This document shows positions 53,866 through 62,460 of a stretch of DNA of 64,000 nt, piece by piece. This DNA comes from an uncultured Paenibacillaceae bacterium. Its GTDB lineage: Bacteria; Bacillota; Bacilli; Paenibacillales; K13. The notes under the pieces are model-generated. The model saw nothing but the letters and a program-made list of their open reading frames with translations. It was not told the DNA's origin and did no database searches. The translations under genes and the position numbers were made by a program. Numbering within the stretch: the first letter of the stretch is position 1; every line of letters starts with the position of its first letter. The stretch lies in assembly GCA_913056365.1 (NCBI GenBank), contig CAJXLT010000004.1:203247-267246 (forward strand), read 5' to 3'.

Positions 53866-54294
53866 CTATGCCCTCCCTTGCCTCCTCTTTTTTGCTTCCC
53901 TGTAAAGAAGTGCGGTAGCCGTTGCAACAACTAACGTAATAACAATGAAATCAAAAGCTTCCTTAAAACCGATCGAGAAAATCATGCTCAATAGGAATAC
54001 CAACAGCAGGGCAAGACTAGCTATAGCGGCCTCTTTTAATCGAATACCACTCACCAATAAAACACCGAGCACAACTTCTAAGAAAGTTACAAAATAACCT
54101 AGGATATCAGACACTGCTCTTGGGAACCAAGGGTTTAAAGTAGCTGTATACTCCAAAAAGTTATCAAAGCTTCCCCATATAACACCTGTATTTCCAACTG
54201 GACCCAATATGCCTAAACGGTCAGCAACTACCCATAAATACATCAATCCTAAAAAAACTCTTATAATGATAAAGCTTCCTGTTTTAATAGTCAT
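53866..54294 (-). CDS. DoxX-like membrane protein
   Basis: A 142-residue protein with four membrane segments, resembling the DoxX/DoxD family (LGYFVTFLEVVLGVLLVSGI is a typical segment). ATG 54292-54294 follows CGGAGGATATT. The coding sequence is visibly AT-richer than the backbone. It lies within the segment between tRNA-Ala and its decayed copy, next to an IS200/IS605 remnant. DoxX proteins are often found near redox enzymes, and a flavin-type oxidoreductase follows on the same strand. Confidence 0.75.
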   Translation of the reverse strand: MTIKTGSFIIIRVFLGLMYLWVVADRLGILGPVGNTGVIWGSFDNFLEYTATLNPWFPRAVSDILGYFVTFLEVVLGVLLVSGIRLKEAAIASLALLLVFLLSMIFSIGFKEAFDFIVITLVVATATALLYREAKKRRQGRA

Positions 54295-54329
54295 AATATC
54301 CTCCGTCAAAATAATTATACTTTTTTTTA

Positions 54330-54450
54330 TTGAACCTCTCATGACTAAAAGTCACGAGATTCCTGCGCTGAACGCTCCAACGAGCGAAGATAAGCAGGCT
54401 ATTCCTGCAGTTCATGCGTTTCTTGCCAGCTTGTACGTTAGACTCTGATC
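54330..54450 (-). mobile_element. IS200/IS605-family right-end remnant
   Basis: Read on the minus strand, a short coding tail ends QESRDF-stop and is followed by CTCGTGACT-TTT-AGTCATGAG and GAGGTTCAA. This resembles the tnpB 3' end and right-end hairpin of IS200/IS605 elements, where GAATC, a stem with TTTAG in the loop and GAGG.TCAA are typical. The hairpin arms are 54338-54346 and 54350-54358. No intact tnpA or tnpB remains. Confidence 0.55.
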
Positions 54451-54451
54451 T

Positions 54452-54474
54452 CAAGCTTCCTGCTTGGTTTTTTT
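54452..54474 (+). terminator. terminator-like hairpin with no + strand gene
   Basis: CAAGC (54452-54456) pairs with GCTTG (54462-54466), followed by GTTTTTTT. No + strand gene precedes it, so it may be part of the mobile-element remnant. Confidence 0.35.
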
Positions 54475-54498
54475 GGGGCTAAATAGCATGCATGAAAA

Positions 54499-55083
54499 TC
54501 AAGAGAGTTTGGTACCAAGCTCTCGCACGTGAGCAATCCATTTATTCCGCTGGCCAGATGTAGAGGGTCTGATAGGACCAATTTCGGTTATGCTTACTGG
54601 TTTGATACCGCAGAAATGAAGTACGTTTCGCTTCATGACATTCAGTCCGGCCCGATGGTATACGAGTCGATTGTACCAGGCAGGGGTGTCGGACGTAACG
54701 ATCAGGTGCGCAGATTTACCCATTAGAAGCTTATCCCATAACTGTGAATTCGGCCTGTGTTTGTATGCGAACCCAGGCAAGAATATCCGATCGATAAAGC
54801 CCTTCAGAACAGCCGGCATGCTCCCCCACCATATCGGATAAACGAATATCAGGTGATCCGCCCATCGGATCATCTCCTGTGCTTGAAGAAGTTCATTTTC
54901 CAGTTCCGTCCGCTTACGGTATCCATATTGCAGATTCAACTCAAAGGAGATTGAGCTTAAGTCGATATTTCGGACTTGGGCTTTGCTGTTCTCTTGAACT
55001 CCTTCCGTATATGCTTTAGCCAAGGATGTACAGTAGCTCTGTGCATCCGGATGGCCGTTAATGACAAGCATTTTTGATTTCAT
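54499..55083 (-). CDS. NAD(P)H oxidoreductase, flavodoxin-like (MdaB/KefF/YdeQ type)
   Basis: A 194-residue flavoprotein with the flavodoxin-fold opening MLVINGHPDAQSYC, the FMN-loop VYPIWWGSMPAVLKGFIDR and GKSAHLIVTSDTP. It would reduce quinones or other electrophiles with NAD(P)H. GGGGAGG precedes ATG 55081-55083. It is divergent from an AraC regulator, which may control it. It lies within the tRNA-Ala-bounded segment. Confidence 0.88.
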   Translation of the reverse strand: MKSKMLVINGHPDAQSYCTSLAKAYTEGVQENSKAQVRNIDLSSISFELNLQYGYRKRTELENELLQAQEMIRWADHLIFVYPIWWGSMPAVLKGFIDRIFLPGFAYKHRPNSQLWDKLLMGKSAHLIVTSDTPAWYNRLVYHRAGLNVMKRNVLHFCGIKPVSITEIGPIRPSTSGQRNKWIAHVRELGTKLS

Positions 55084-55216
55084 TGCTTTTACCTCCCCGG
55101 TAATCTCATTCTGATATAATAGTAAAAAAGCAATTTTAATATATACCTTCATCTGGCGGAATGAAATGATCAACAACGTACTATTTCTTGATAAATCACG
55201 CAAAGGGGAGAATTCG

Positions 55217-56245
55217 GTGATCGATTCGGGAGTTTCTGTTACCATGCTGTATCCAATCATGAAGTCACTTGTCTATAAGGGTGTGGACACAGATTCGTTT
55301 TTCCGTTATATATCGGTTGACAGCACTGTTCTGACGCAACAGGATGCGCGTATCCCAATAATGGAGTTAGAGAGAGTGACAAACGAGGCGGCGGTCTATA
55401 CACAGGATGATTATTTCGGATTGCAGATGGGGGCGTTTACGGAATTTGCTGATTTGGGCGTGCTCGGATACGTCATGATGCATTGCAATAACATAGAAGC
55501 TGCACTTAAGTCGTTTCAGACTTACAATGAAGTGTTATGTAGCGGATTCAATCTGGATTGGGAGATCGTAGATGATGATGTGAGAATACGCATGTTTACC
55601 CAATCTAACTGGAATTTTCACCGCCATTGTGCAGAGGGTATGGCTGCTTCGCTCTACCGTCTGATCGAAATTCTGTGTAATCGAACGATTCCGTTGCATG
55701 AAGTCAGGTTCATGCATGAGTCACCGGGGGCAATACATCCCTATGAAACTGCATTCGGAGTAATTCCTATATTTGGAGATAATTCCACAATGCTGTGTAT
55801 GAATAAGGACTTGTTGGAGAAGCCGGTTCTGTATTCCGATACAAGATTGTTATTCGTATTCGAAACGATTGCCAAAGAAGCCATTGAGAAGTTACAAGTG
55901 ACAGGATCGTTCTCAGATGAAGTATTGCAATGGTTGGAATACTGTCTTCCGACCCATTATCCGACCTTACGGCAAACAGCGGAACACTTTCAAATGAGTG
56001 TGCGGACGTTGCAACTTCGATTGAAAAGGGAGAAAACTTCTTATAACGAATTGTCTATTCGTGTGCGAAAGCAATTGTCCATCGGTTATTTGGAACAATT
56101 GCATATATCTATAGGTGAAATTGCATACGCTCTCCATTTCTCTGAACCGAGCGCATTCAGCAACGCTTTCAAGAAATGGACGGGGATAACGCCGCTACAA
56201 TATAGGGATAACCTGAAATGCGAAACTGTAGATACAAGTTTTTGA
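55217..56245 (+). CDS. AraC-family regulator (arabinose-binding-like N terminus)
   Basis: A 342-residue regulator. The N-terminal domain (about 5-200) resembles the ligand-binding domain of the OruR/ArgR-like AraC subgroup (DYFGLQMG and LGVLGYVMM segments). The C-terminal AraC helix-turn-helix pair (about 240-335) has the FQMSVRTLQLRLK and FSEPSAFSNAFKKWTG motifs. GTG 55217 follows AAAGGGGAG with six bases of spacing. It is divergent from the flavodoxin-like gene and ends 20 bp before the decayed tRNA copy. Confidence 0.88.
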   Translation: MIDSGVSVTMLYPIMKSLVYKGVDTDSFFRYISVDSTVLTQQDARIPIMELERVTNEAAVYTQDDYFGLQMGAFTEFADLGVLGYVMMHCNNIEAALKSFQTYNEVLCSGFNLDWEIVDDDVRIRMFTQSNWNFHRHCAEGMAASLYRLIEILCNRTIPLHEVRFMHESPGAIHPYETAFGVIPIFGDNSTMLCMNKDLLEKPVLYSDTRLLFVFETIAKEAIEKLQVTGSFSDEVLQWLEYCLPTHYPTLRQTAEHFQMSVRTLQLRLKREKTSYNELSIRVRKQLSIGYLEQLHISIGEIAYALHFSEPSAFSNAFKKWTGITPLQYRDNLKCETVDTSF

Positions 56246-56265
56246 GGCAGTGCAATTGACCAATT

Positions 56266-56323
56266 TGGGAGAGCGCATCACTGGCAGCGACGAGGTCAGG
56301 GGTTCAATCCCTCTTGGCTCCAT
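56266..56323 (+). pseudogene. decayed tRNA-Ala 3' part (direct repeat of 53564-53621)
   Basis: These 58 bp match the 3' part of the tRNA-Ala gene without gaps and with four changes (in the anticodon stem, T loop and T arm). The acceptor 5' strand and most of the D arm are missing, so it cannot form a tRNA. It lies 2702 bp from the intact gene, forming the other end of a probable integrated segment. Confidence 0.85.
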
Positions 56324-56588
56324 ATGAAGTTTTAATGAGATGATTGACGTGACTGGGGCAATATTGTAAAAATATTGTCAAACCTACGAATGCTATGGGC
56401 GAAAATGACGAAGACAATCAAGCCTGAATCGATTTCACTACTTCTTGCTAACGAACATTTCATTACCTTAACAATCGATTATTGAGAATTGAAATATCTA
56501 ACGAACATTATGTCTTCTTAGAGACTAAGATTAAGTGAGAATCCGTCGAAAGTGTGTTCTAAGAGCAAAAAATGTTCGTTATTTCATT
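56324..56588. other. AT-rich gap with TAACGAACATT repeats
   Basis: TAACGAACATT occurs at 56449 and 56509 (60 bp apart), and in inverse form AATGTTCGTTA at 56571. No gene is supported. Confidence 0.5.
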
Positions 56589-56957
56589 ATGACATGGAAA
56601 GAAGCGATTGAGCGTCCAGGTGCAGAGCAGATGATGCATGTGCGCACGCTGATGGAATCCCGCTCGATGCTGGATCGCGTACCTGATCAAGAGCTGATCG
56701 TAGGCAATATAGAAGGGCAGAACTATATGGTCGCGACACGCGGCGAGCGCTATGCAATGATCTTCAGTCCGAATGGGCTGAGATTCACAGCAGCGATGGG
56801 GCGCATTGCAGGGGAGAAGGTCAAGGCGTCTTGGTTTAATCCCCGGAACGGCGAGTTCACGGAGATTGGAGAGTACGATAACCAAGGCGAGCAATCGTTC
56901 CATCCACCGTCCAGCGGACGACGGGATGATTGGGTACTGGTGCTGGATTCGATCTAA
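56589..56957 (+). pseudogene. C-terminal fragment of a DUF4038-type glycoside hydrolase
   Basis: About 122 codons resemble the C-terminal domain (putative collagen-binding domain of DUF4038/apiosidase-like hydrolases). RPGAEQMMHVRTLMESR (in part), VASWFNPRNGEF-like KASWFNPRNGEF and DDWVLVLDS are the matching stretches. The catalytic barrel, several hundred residues, is absent and no ribosome site precedes the frame. The fragment starts at the edge of the repeat-rich gap, which suggests deletion. Confidence 0.65.
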
Positions 56958-57034
56958 ATTATGAGGGCCACAGCTGAATGCAGCGGTGGCCCTGTTCTTC
57001 GTGGTGTGTGCAGGATCAATCTCGATTCGATTAC

Positions 57035-57895
57035 TTACTTGATCGGCACCCAAATTTCAGACTGTGCCGTTGCAATGGTGGGATCGACGCTTTTGTAAAC
57101 CTCGATGGACGGTGCTCCGCTATGTTCGTAATTGTTGGACGGGAACCACTCCGAATAAACTTTTTTCCACATGGCCGGGATGGCTGAAGCGAATGGACCT
57201 ACCACTTCAAATACAGCCCACTTTGCAGCTTCGACCTCGTAGACAGCGTAAGCATCAGCGGAGGGATCATTGATTTCTGTTGCGATCCAATAATCCAACG
57301 CATTCTTTTCCTTGCTATAGTCTACAGTCATTCCAAGCAAACCCTTGATTTCACCGGAATTCAAGGATAACAATTGATTGATCGTCCCATCTTGTCCGAC
57401 TTTTGCCCAAAGCTTTTGAATCTCAGGGGAAGCCTCCATATTCTCCCCACATTGAAGTACTGCTTTCAAACCCGCTACATAAAATGAACCTCTCTCCACA
57501 ATTCGGTAATTCATAGGTTCTGCTCCTTTCAATTTCACCTGAATGGCAAGACGATTATAGGATTGAATGTTTCCAAGTCCTTTTCGCACATCACGGGGCG
57601 CAATTCCGTGCTGCTTGCGAAAGGCTTTGGTGAATGATTCGGGAGTGTCATATCCGAATTTATAGGCAAGTTCAGTAATCTTCAAGTCTGTACTGGACAA
57701 TTCTTGGGCTGCTCTTGTCAGGCGGCGCCGCCTGACATATTCTCCTACCGTCATGTCGGTCAAAATCATGAATGTGCGTTGGAAGTGGTAGGGAGACATA
57801 TGGGCTGTTTTTGCTATATCATCGGTTGTAATGTTATCCAGTAAGTGCTTTTCGATAAATTCGATTGCCTGTTGGATAGATGCGATCATGGCCAT
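57035..57895 (-). CDS. AraC-family regulator with GyrI-like effector domain
   Basis: A 286-residue regulator. The N-terminal AraC helix-turn-helix pair (about 5-105) includes SPYHFQRTF and FGYDTPESFTKAFRKQHG. A GyrI-like small-molecule-binding domain follows at about 130-286. This order (Rob/SoxS-like DNA-binding first, GyrI-like second) usually senses toxic cationic compounds. ATG 57893-57895 follows AGGAG at seven bases. Confidence 0.88.
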   Translation of the reverse strand: MAMIASIQQAIEFIEKHLLDNITTDDIAKTAHMSPYHFQRTFMILTDMTVGEYVRRRRLTRAAQELSSTDLKITELAYKFGYDTPESFTKAFRKQHGIAPRDVRKGLGNIQSYNRLAIQVKLKGAEPMNYRIVERGSFYVAGLKAVLQCGENMEASPEIQKLWAKVGQDGTINQLLSLNSGEIKGLLGMTVDYSKEKNALDYWIATEINDPSADAYAVYEVEAAKWAVFEVVGPFASAIPAMWKKVYSEWFPSNNYEHSGAPSIEVYKSVDPTIATAQSEIWVPIK

Positions 57896-57996
57896 GGGAA
57901 CACTCCTCACGATTAGAATATCATGCCGTCCATATGTGTACTTGTCATTATATGCTTTTCACTGACAGATTTCATCGGTTGAGGGTCATAGTCCGT

Positions 57997-58614
57997 TTAT
58001 CCTTCTTCTTGATCTTGCAAAGACCATCCATTCCCTATTCTTTGTGTACTATTAGAATATGAACGATGCATGTTTTCTGTTGTTTTGCAATTAGCAGGTG
58101 GACCGATTATCACAGTATCTTTAAGGGGGGCCAATGCTTCCTCTACTTTCGTTTCATCCAGACAATACGTATGGGCCAACAGCTCTGCCGGAGTTAAACG
58201 CAGCATATCGGAAGCTGGAATAATGTTTGGCACTGGAGCATCAAAGATGGCAAGTAAGTGGGTATCGTCTATATTTGCGATTTCGTAATGCCACCATCCC
58301 TGAGGAACATTAGCAACCTGTCCTGGATTTAATGGAATATGAATTAGTTTTTTGGTGAACGGATTAATTAAAGATACGATTGCCTCCCCGCTTATACAAT
58401 AAACGAGCTCCGATGCGTTTTGATGGGTGTGTGGTTCTACTACATTAGATTTGCTAAGGTAAATATCTAATAAGGATACATTGGCTAAGGTGTTCAATTG
58501 ATTGATGGATAAGGTGTTAATGAAATTTCTATTGTCCTTCTCGAATGTAGTGTTATTACTGAGGTCATAGAAATACTGCACGGATGGAGATGTGAAATCC
58601 ATGTATGAATGCAT
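57997..58614 (-). CDS. cupin-domain protein
   Basis: A 205-residue protein with one germin/oxalate-decarboxylase-like cupin domain. The metal-binding motif reads VEPHTHQNASELVYCISGE (in part), and the second motif is PGQVANVPQGWWHYE, as in bicupins. It has a single cupin copy and a basic tail. AGTAGGAG precedes ATG 58614. It is coded in AT-rich sequence. The substrate is unknown. Confidence 0.78.
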   Translation of the reverse strand: MHSYMDFTSPSVQYFYDLSNNTTFEKDNRNFINTLSINQLNTLANVSLLDIYLSKSNVVEPHTHQNASELVYCISGEAIVSLINPFTKKLIHIPLNPGQVANVPQGWWHYEIANIDDTHLLAIFDAPVPNIIPASDMLRLTPAELLAHTYCLDETKVEEALAPLKDTVIIGPPANCKTTENMHRSYSNSTQRIGNGWSLQDQEEG

Positions 58615-58850
58615 TAATCGTTCTCCTACTTTCTACATGTTAGTTGTTCCATTCTATGCATTGGCCCATCAGAAGGAAGATTGTACGGGATAAAAGCTTA
58701 AGAAAAAACAGGTTACCGAGTATAGCGAAAGGAACTGTGACAGGATAACTTTTTTTATGATATTGACAACATCGACTACTTTGTAATACTATATAGAGGT
58801 AGTAAGTGATACTGGATACCAGTTGTGCAGAGTAGCAGGGAGGTGATGAG

Positions 58851-59177
58851 TTGGAACATTTGACAGAAATGCTGAAAGGTGTGCTTGAGGGTTGCGTCCT
58901 TGAAATCATAAGCCGTAGAGAAACCTATGGATACGAAATCACGCGGCAGCTGAACGCCCTCGGATTCCAAGATGTTGTGGAGGGAACGGTGTACACCATC
59001 CTGGTCCGTCTTGAAAAAAACAAGCTGGTTGAGATCAATAAGAAGCCCTCCGATATGGGGCCGCCGAGAAAGTTCTTCACACTCAATGATGCAGGACGCA
59101 AGGAGCTACAGAAGTTCTGGGTAAAATGGGAGTTCGTATCATCAAAAATGAATGAGTTAAAGGAGAAGATACAATGA
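58851..59177 (+). CDS. PadR-family transcriptional regulator
   Basis: A 108-residue winged-helix regulator of the PadR family. LEGCVLEIISRRETYGYEI (in part), VEGTVYTILVRLEKNKLV and MGPPRKFFTLNDAGR are the family motifs. TTG 58851 follows GGGAGGTGATGAG. Its TGA overlaps the next ATG, so it is the first gene of a PadR-DUF1048-DUF1048-ABC operon, and probably represses it until a toxic ligand binds. Confidence 0.92.
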   Translation: MEHLTEMLKGVLEGCVLEIISRRETYGYEITRQLNALGFQDVVEGTVYTILVRLEKNKLVEINKKPSDMGPPRKFFTLNDAGRKELQKFWVKWEFVSSKMNELKEKIQ

Positions 59178-59521
59178 ACTTTTGGGAAAAAATCACGGGA
59201 AGCGACATGACAAAAGAAATGAAAGCTTTTGAATCGCGAGTCCAGAAGCTGCCGGATGAATATCAAGCGGCATGGGAAGAAATGAATGTCCATCTGTGGC
59301 AGCACTCCGATTTCACTGGTCGCAATCTTATGCCTATTCTTGACGGTGTGCTCGGTCTGCTCGAAGAAACAGCTGCGGACGGTCAGAGTGTCCAAGAGGT
59401 TCTGGGTGATGATATCAAAGGCTTCTGTTCAGCGCTGGCCGGCGAAGAAGGGGCGAGGTCTTATCGCGACAAGTGGCGTCAGCAACTCAACCATACTATC
59501 GCCAAAAAATTAAGTAAATAG
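59174..59521 (+). CDS. DUF1048 family protein (first)
   Basis: A 115-residue soluble helical protein of the DUF1048 family; the PDEYQAAWEEMNVHLW stretch and the GDDIKGFCSALA segment match. It overlaps padR by four bases (ATGA). Function is unknown. A similar protein follows immediately. Confidence 0.85.
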   Translation: MNFWEKITGSDMTKEMKAFESRVQKLPDEYQAAWEEMNVHLWQHSDFTGRNLMPILDGVLGLLEETAADGQSVQEVLGDDIKGFCSALAGEEGARSYRDKWRQQLNHTIAKKLSK

Positions 59522-59533
59522 GAGGAGAAGGAA

Positions 59534-59884
59534 ATGAGCATACAAGATATTATTCAAGGTAAAAAAGAGTGGCGCGCGCACGTGGCGCGGGTCAAAGCGC
59601 TTCCGCAAGATTACCGGATTGTGTATAAAGAGATTCAAAAATATTTCTTTAAGGTTGGCCCAGTTGCGTTAACCGATGGGACGGGATTGCTCTCGGGGAT
59701 TGTCGATCTATTCGAAGAAGGCGCGTCCTTGGGGAAAGGTGTGCTCGAAGTGACGGGTAATGATGTAGCGGCTTTCTGTGACGATCTAATCAAAGATTCA
59801 ATGACCTATGCCGACATCTATCAAGAATCGGTTGATCTAAAAGTGAACAAGGCCATGAACAAGGCGAAGAATAAAACCAAGTAA
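59534..59884 (+). CDS. DUF1048 family protein (second)
   Basis: A 116-residue DUF1048 protein sharing the PQDYRIVYKEIQKYFF and GNDVAAFCDDLI segments with the first copy. It has a Lys-rich C terminus. AGGAGGAG precedes ATG 59534, 12 bp after the first copy. Two different copies side by side suggest a heteromeric partner pair, possibly linked to the transporter; this is inference. Confidence 0.85.
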   Translation: MSIQDIIQGKKEWRAHVARVKALPQDYRIVYKEIQKYFFKVGPVALTDGTGLLSGIVDLFEEGASLGKGVLEVTGNDVAAFCDDLIKDSMTYADIYQESVDLKVNKAMNKAKNKTK

Positions 59885-59897
59885 AGGGGAGAACGGG

Positions 59898-60656
59898 ATG
59901 GGGACAGCAATTGAAGTGAAAGGTCTGCGCAAGTCTTTTAAGGGAACAGAAGTCCTTAAGAGCGTCGACTTTGAAGTGAAGCGCGGCCAAATATTTACCC
60001 TGCTCGGCTCCAACGGTGCGGGCAAGACAACGATTGTTAAAATTCTGACCACACTGCTTAAACAGGACGGAGGCACCGCCGCTGTTAATGGATTTGACGT
60101 CGCGTCAAAGCCCGACCAGGTACGGAAGTCGATCAGCTTGACCGGTCAGTTCGCCGCCGTAGACGAGATATTGACCGGGAGAGAAAATCTCATCATGATT
60201 GCGAAGCTGCGGCACCTCGCTAATCCGCGTCAGGTGGCGGATAGCTTGCTTATGCGGTTCGGACTTACAGACGCTGCCGACCGCAAACCGTCGACTTATT
60301 CTGGTGGTATGCGCCGAAGGCTCGACATTGCATTAAGCCTTGTGGGAAATCCGCCGATTATTTTCCTTGACGAGCCGACGACCGGACTTGATCCCGAGGC
60401 GCGCATCGAGGTTTGGAAGATTGTGCAGGAGCTTGCGAACGGAGGCACGACGATTTTTCTCACTACGCAATATTTGGAGGAAGCCGAGCAGCTTGCCGAT
60501 CGCATCGCGATTTTGCATGAGGGCAGGATTATTGCAGGCGGCACGCTTGAGGAATTGAAAAAGCTGTTCCCGCCTGCTGAGGTGGAGTATGTGGAAAAAC
60601 AGCCGACTTTAGAGGAAATATTTCTAGCTATTGTCGGTACAAAGGGGGAGAAGTAA
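59898..60656 (+). CDS. ABC transporter ATP-binding protein, DrrA type
   Basis: A 252-residue ATPase with Walker A GSNGAGKTT, signature YSGGMRRRLD and Walker B IIFLDEPTTGLDP. The switch region reads TTQYLEEAEQ, with Gln in place of the usual His, a pattern typical of DrrA-like drug-resistance ATPases. The gene stops one base before the permease start. It is part of the PadR/DUF1048 operon. Confidence 0.93.
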   Translation: MGTAIEVKGLRKSFKGTEVLKSVDFEVKRGQIFTLLGSNGAGKTTIVKILTTLLKQDGGTAAVNGFDVASKPDQVRKSISLTGQFAAVDEILTGRENLIMIAKLRHLANPRQVADSLLMRFGLTDAADRKPSTYSGGMRRRLDIALSLVGNPPIIFLDEPTTGLDPEARIEVWKIVQELANGGTTIFLTTQYLEEAEQLADRIAILHEGRIIAGGTLEELKKLFPPAEVEYVEKQPTLEEIFLAIVGTKGEK

Positions 60657-61418
60657 ATGGAGTCAACAAAAAACTACTTTTTCAGCGATATGGGCGTTAT
60701 GCTTGGTCGTTCCATGCGCCATGTATTTCGCAGTATGGATACCATTATTACGGTTTGCATCACTCCGATTGCGATGATGTTGCTGTTCGTCTATGTATTC
60801 GGCGGTGCGATCCAGACCGATACAGATAACTATGTGAACTACCTGTTGCCCGGCATCCTCCTGATTGCGATTGCGAGCGGGATAGCCTACACGGCTTATC
60901 GCCTCTTTATGGATAAGCAACGTGGCATCATTGAGCGCTTTCACTCCATGCCGATTTCGCGTTCCACCGTGTTGTGGGGGCATGTGTTAACTTCTATCGT
61001 ATCCAACGCCATTTCGCTTGTCGTCATCATTCTTGTAGCGCTGATAATGGGCTTCCGTTCATCGGCGGGGGTAATGTCATGGCTTGCCGTAGCCGGTATA
61101 CTGATACTGTTCACGCTGGCTTTGACCTGGATCGCGGCACTTGCCGGACTGTCTGCCAAAACGGTTGAAGGTGCAAGCGCATTTTCCTATCCACTTATCT
61201 TTCTGCCATTTATCAGCTCAGCGTTCGTGCCGACCGATTCGATGCCGACGGTCGTGCGCGTCTTTGCCGAAAATCAGCCGGTAACCCCCATTGTGGAAGC
61301 CCTTCGTGCATTGTTAGCCGGCCAGCCTGTAGGTCATGATATCTGGGTTGCGCTAGCTTGGTGTCTGGGTATATGGATCGTCGCGTATTTATTCGCAATG
61401 AGGGCTTTTAAGCGGTAG
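60657..61418 (+). CDS. ABC-2 type permease, DrrB type
   Basis: A 253-residue membrane protein with six membrane segments, of the ABC-2/DrrB type. ERFHSMPISRSTVLWGHV and LPFISSAFVPTDSMP are the family motifs. ATG 60657 follows the ATPase stop directly, so the two are translated together. With the DrrA-like ATPase it should form an exporter of drugs or lipids. Confidence 0.92.
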   Translation: MESTKNYFFSDMGVMLGRSMRHVFRSMDTIITVCITPIAMMLLFVYVFGGAIQTDTDNYVNYLLPGILLIAIASGIAYTAYRLFMDKQRGIIERFHSMPISRSTVLWGHVLTSIVSNAISLVVIILVALIMGFRSSAGVMSWLAVAGILILFTLALTWIAALAGLSAKTVEGASAFSYPLIFLPFISSAFVPTDSMPTVVRVFAENQPVTPIVEALRALLAGQPVGHDIWVALAWCLGIWIVAYLFAMRAFKR

Positions 61419-61422
61419 AAAC

Positions 61423-62322
61423 CTAACCTTTCATCCCAAAGAAGAGATGTAAGAATCGTATTCTACGTATGACGAATTCATATAGGATGAAGCATCCGAC
61501 AACCGTAAAGCTAACGATGAACATATATTTAATGAACGCATTCAGCTCTAAGGGCAATATAATAAGGGCTCCCATGTACATGATGGGCATATGAATGATG
61601 TAGATGGGTAATACCGACTTGTTCAGATAAGGCAATCTTTTGATCGGACGATTCAGGTAACGGTAAGCAAAACCGAATACAGCAAAGATCCAATGTATAG
61701 ATTCGATCGCTGTTTGCCAATGGGGGACATTCATGTCAGCGAAATAAACGCGATACATATACATGCCAAAAGCTATGATGACACACCACCACTTTAATGT
61801 ATCCGTTGCCTTCCAGAAGCTATCACCGATGAAGAAAATAGTGAATCCTAATACAAACGAGATCAAGCCTATCCATAAACCATGCAAATTAAAACCGTAG
61901 ATGCTGTAGCTACTCTCTGCGCTGATTAAAAAAGCTTCTAACACATAGGGTAGGGCAAAGATATAAATCATGACTGGGTATTTACGAAAGGCTTCTCGCA
62001 GTGATTTCCATATAACAAAATCCGGATGCTTCTTCATATAGTTCAATAAAGGCAATAATAGAACAATATACAACATTAAGTTCCCCAAGAACCATAGATG
62101 ACCAGGCGATGGAGCATAGAAAAAGTCTAGATTATAGTACAGTTGGAAGAAGTAAATCCACAGAGGGACAATGAAGATTGAACCAAATAGTAAAGGAACA
62201 AAAATTCTTCTTGCACGTTCTGCCAGTAATTGTTTCGCTGTTCTTCTTCTGAAGGCAAAGTAAACGCCCATTCCCGATACGAAGAATAGCATAGGTATCC
62301 GCCAAGTATTAAATAGCGACAT
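61423..62322 (-). pseudogene. acyltransferase family 3 protein, N-terminally short
   Basis: A 299-residue membrane protein with about nine hydrophobic segments, resembling the acyltransferase-3 family (OatA/OpgC-like); SLFNTWRIPMLFFVSGMG matches the family's second helix. Full proteins begin with about 60 more residues containing the first helix and a catalytic His, which are absent. The frame is open only to residue -16 before a stop, and GAGGAGAG lies too far upstream of ATG. It is probably a 5'-truncated remnant, though a short functional form is possible. Confidence 0.6.
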
Positions 62323-62372
62323 GATATCCGTCAGCCATTCTATGGATTCATCTTGTGTGAAAATCTCTCCTC

Positions 62373-62405
62373 ATATATTGTATATGTTCAATATGCACAA
62401 TATAT
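62373..62405. promoter_or_regulatory. inverted repeat next to tetR
   Basis: ATATATTGT (62373-62381) and ACAATATAT (62397-62405) form a perfect 9-bp dyad with a 15-bp centre. It lies between the tetR-like gene and the acyltransferase fragment, both on the minus strand, just upstream of the latter, and may be a regulator site. Confidence 0.45.
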
Positions 62406-62460
62406 CAAACGAAGAGCGGGGTGTCAATTATTAAGATGTATGAGAAGAGTAGATTTCGAA

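Noticed and set aside
54209..54448. Open frame of 79 codons on the + strand across the IS remnant
   Set aside because: It overlaps the start of the DoxX gene on the other strand, lacks a ribosome site, and its sequence is the reverse of the mobile-element end.
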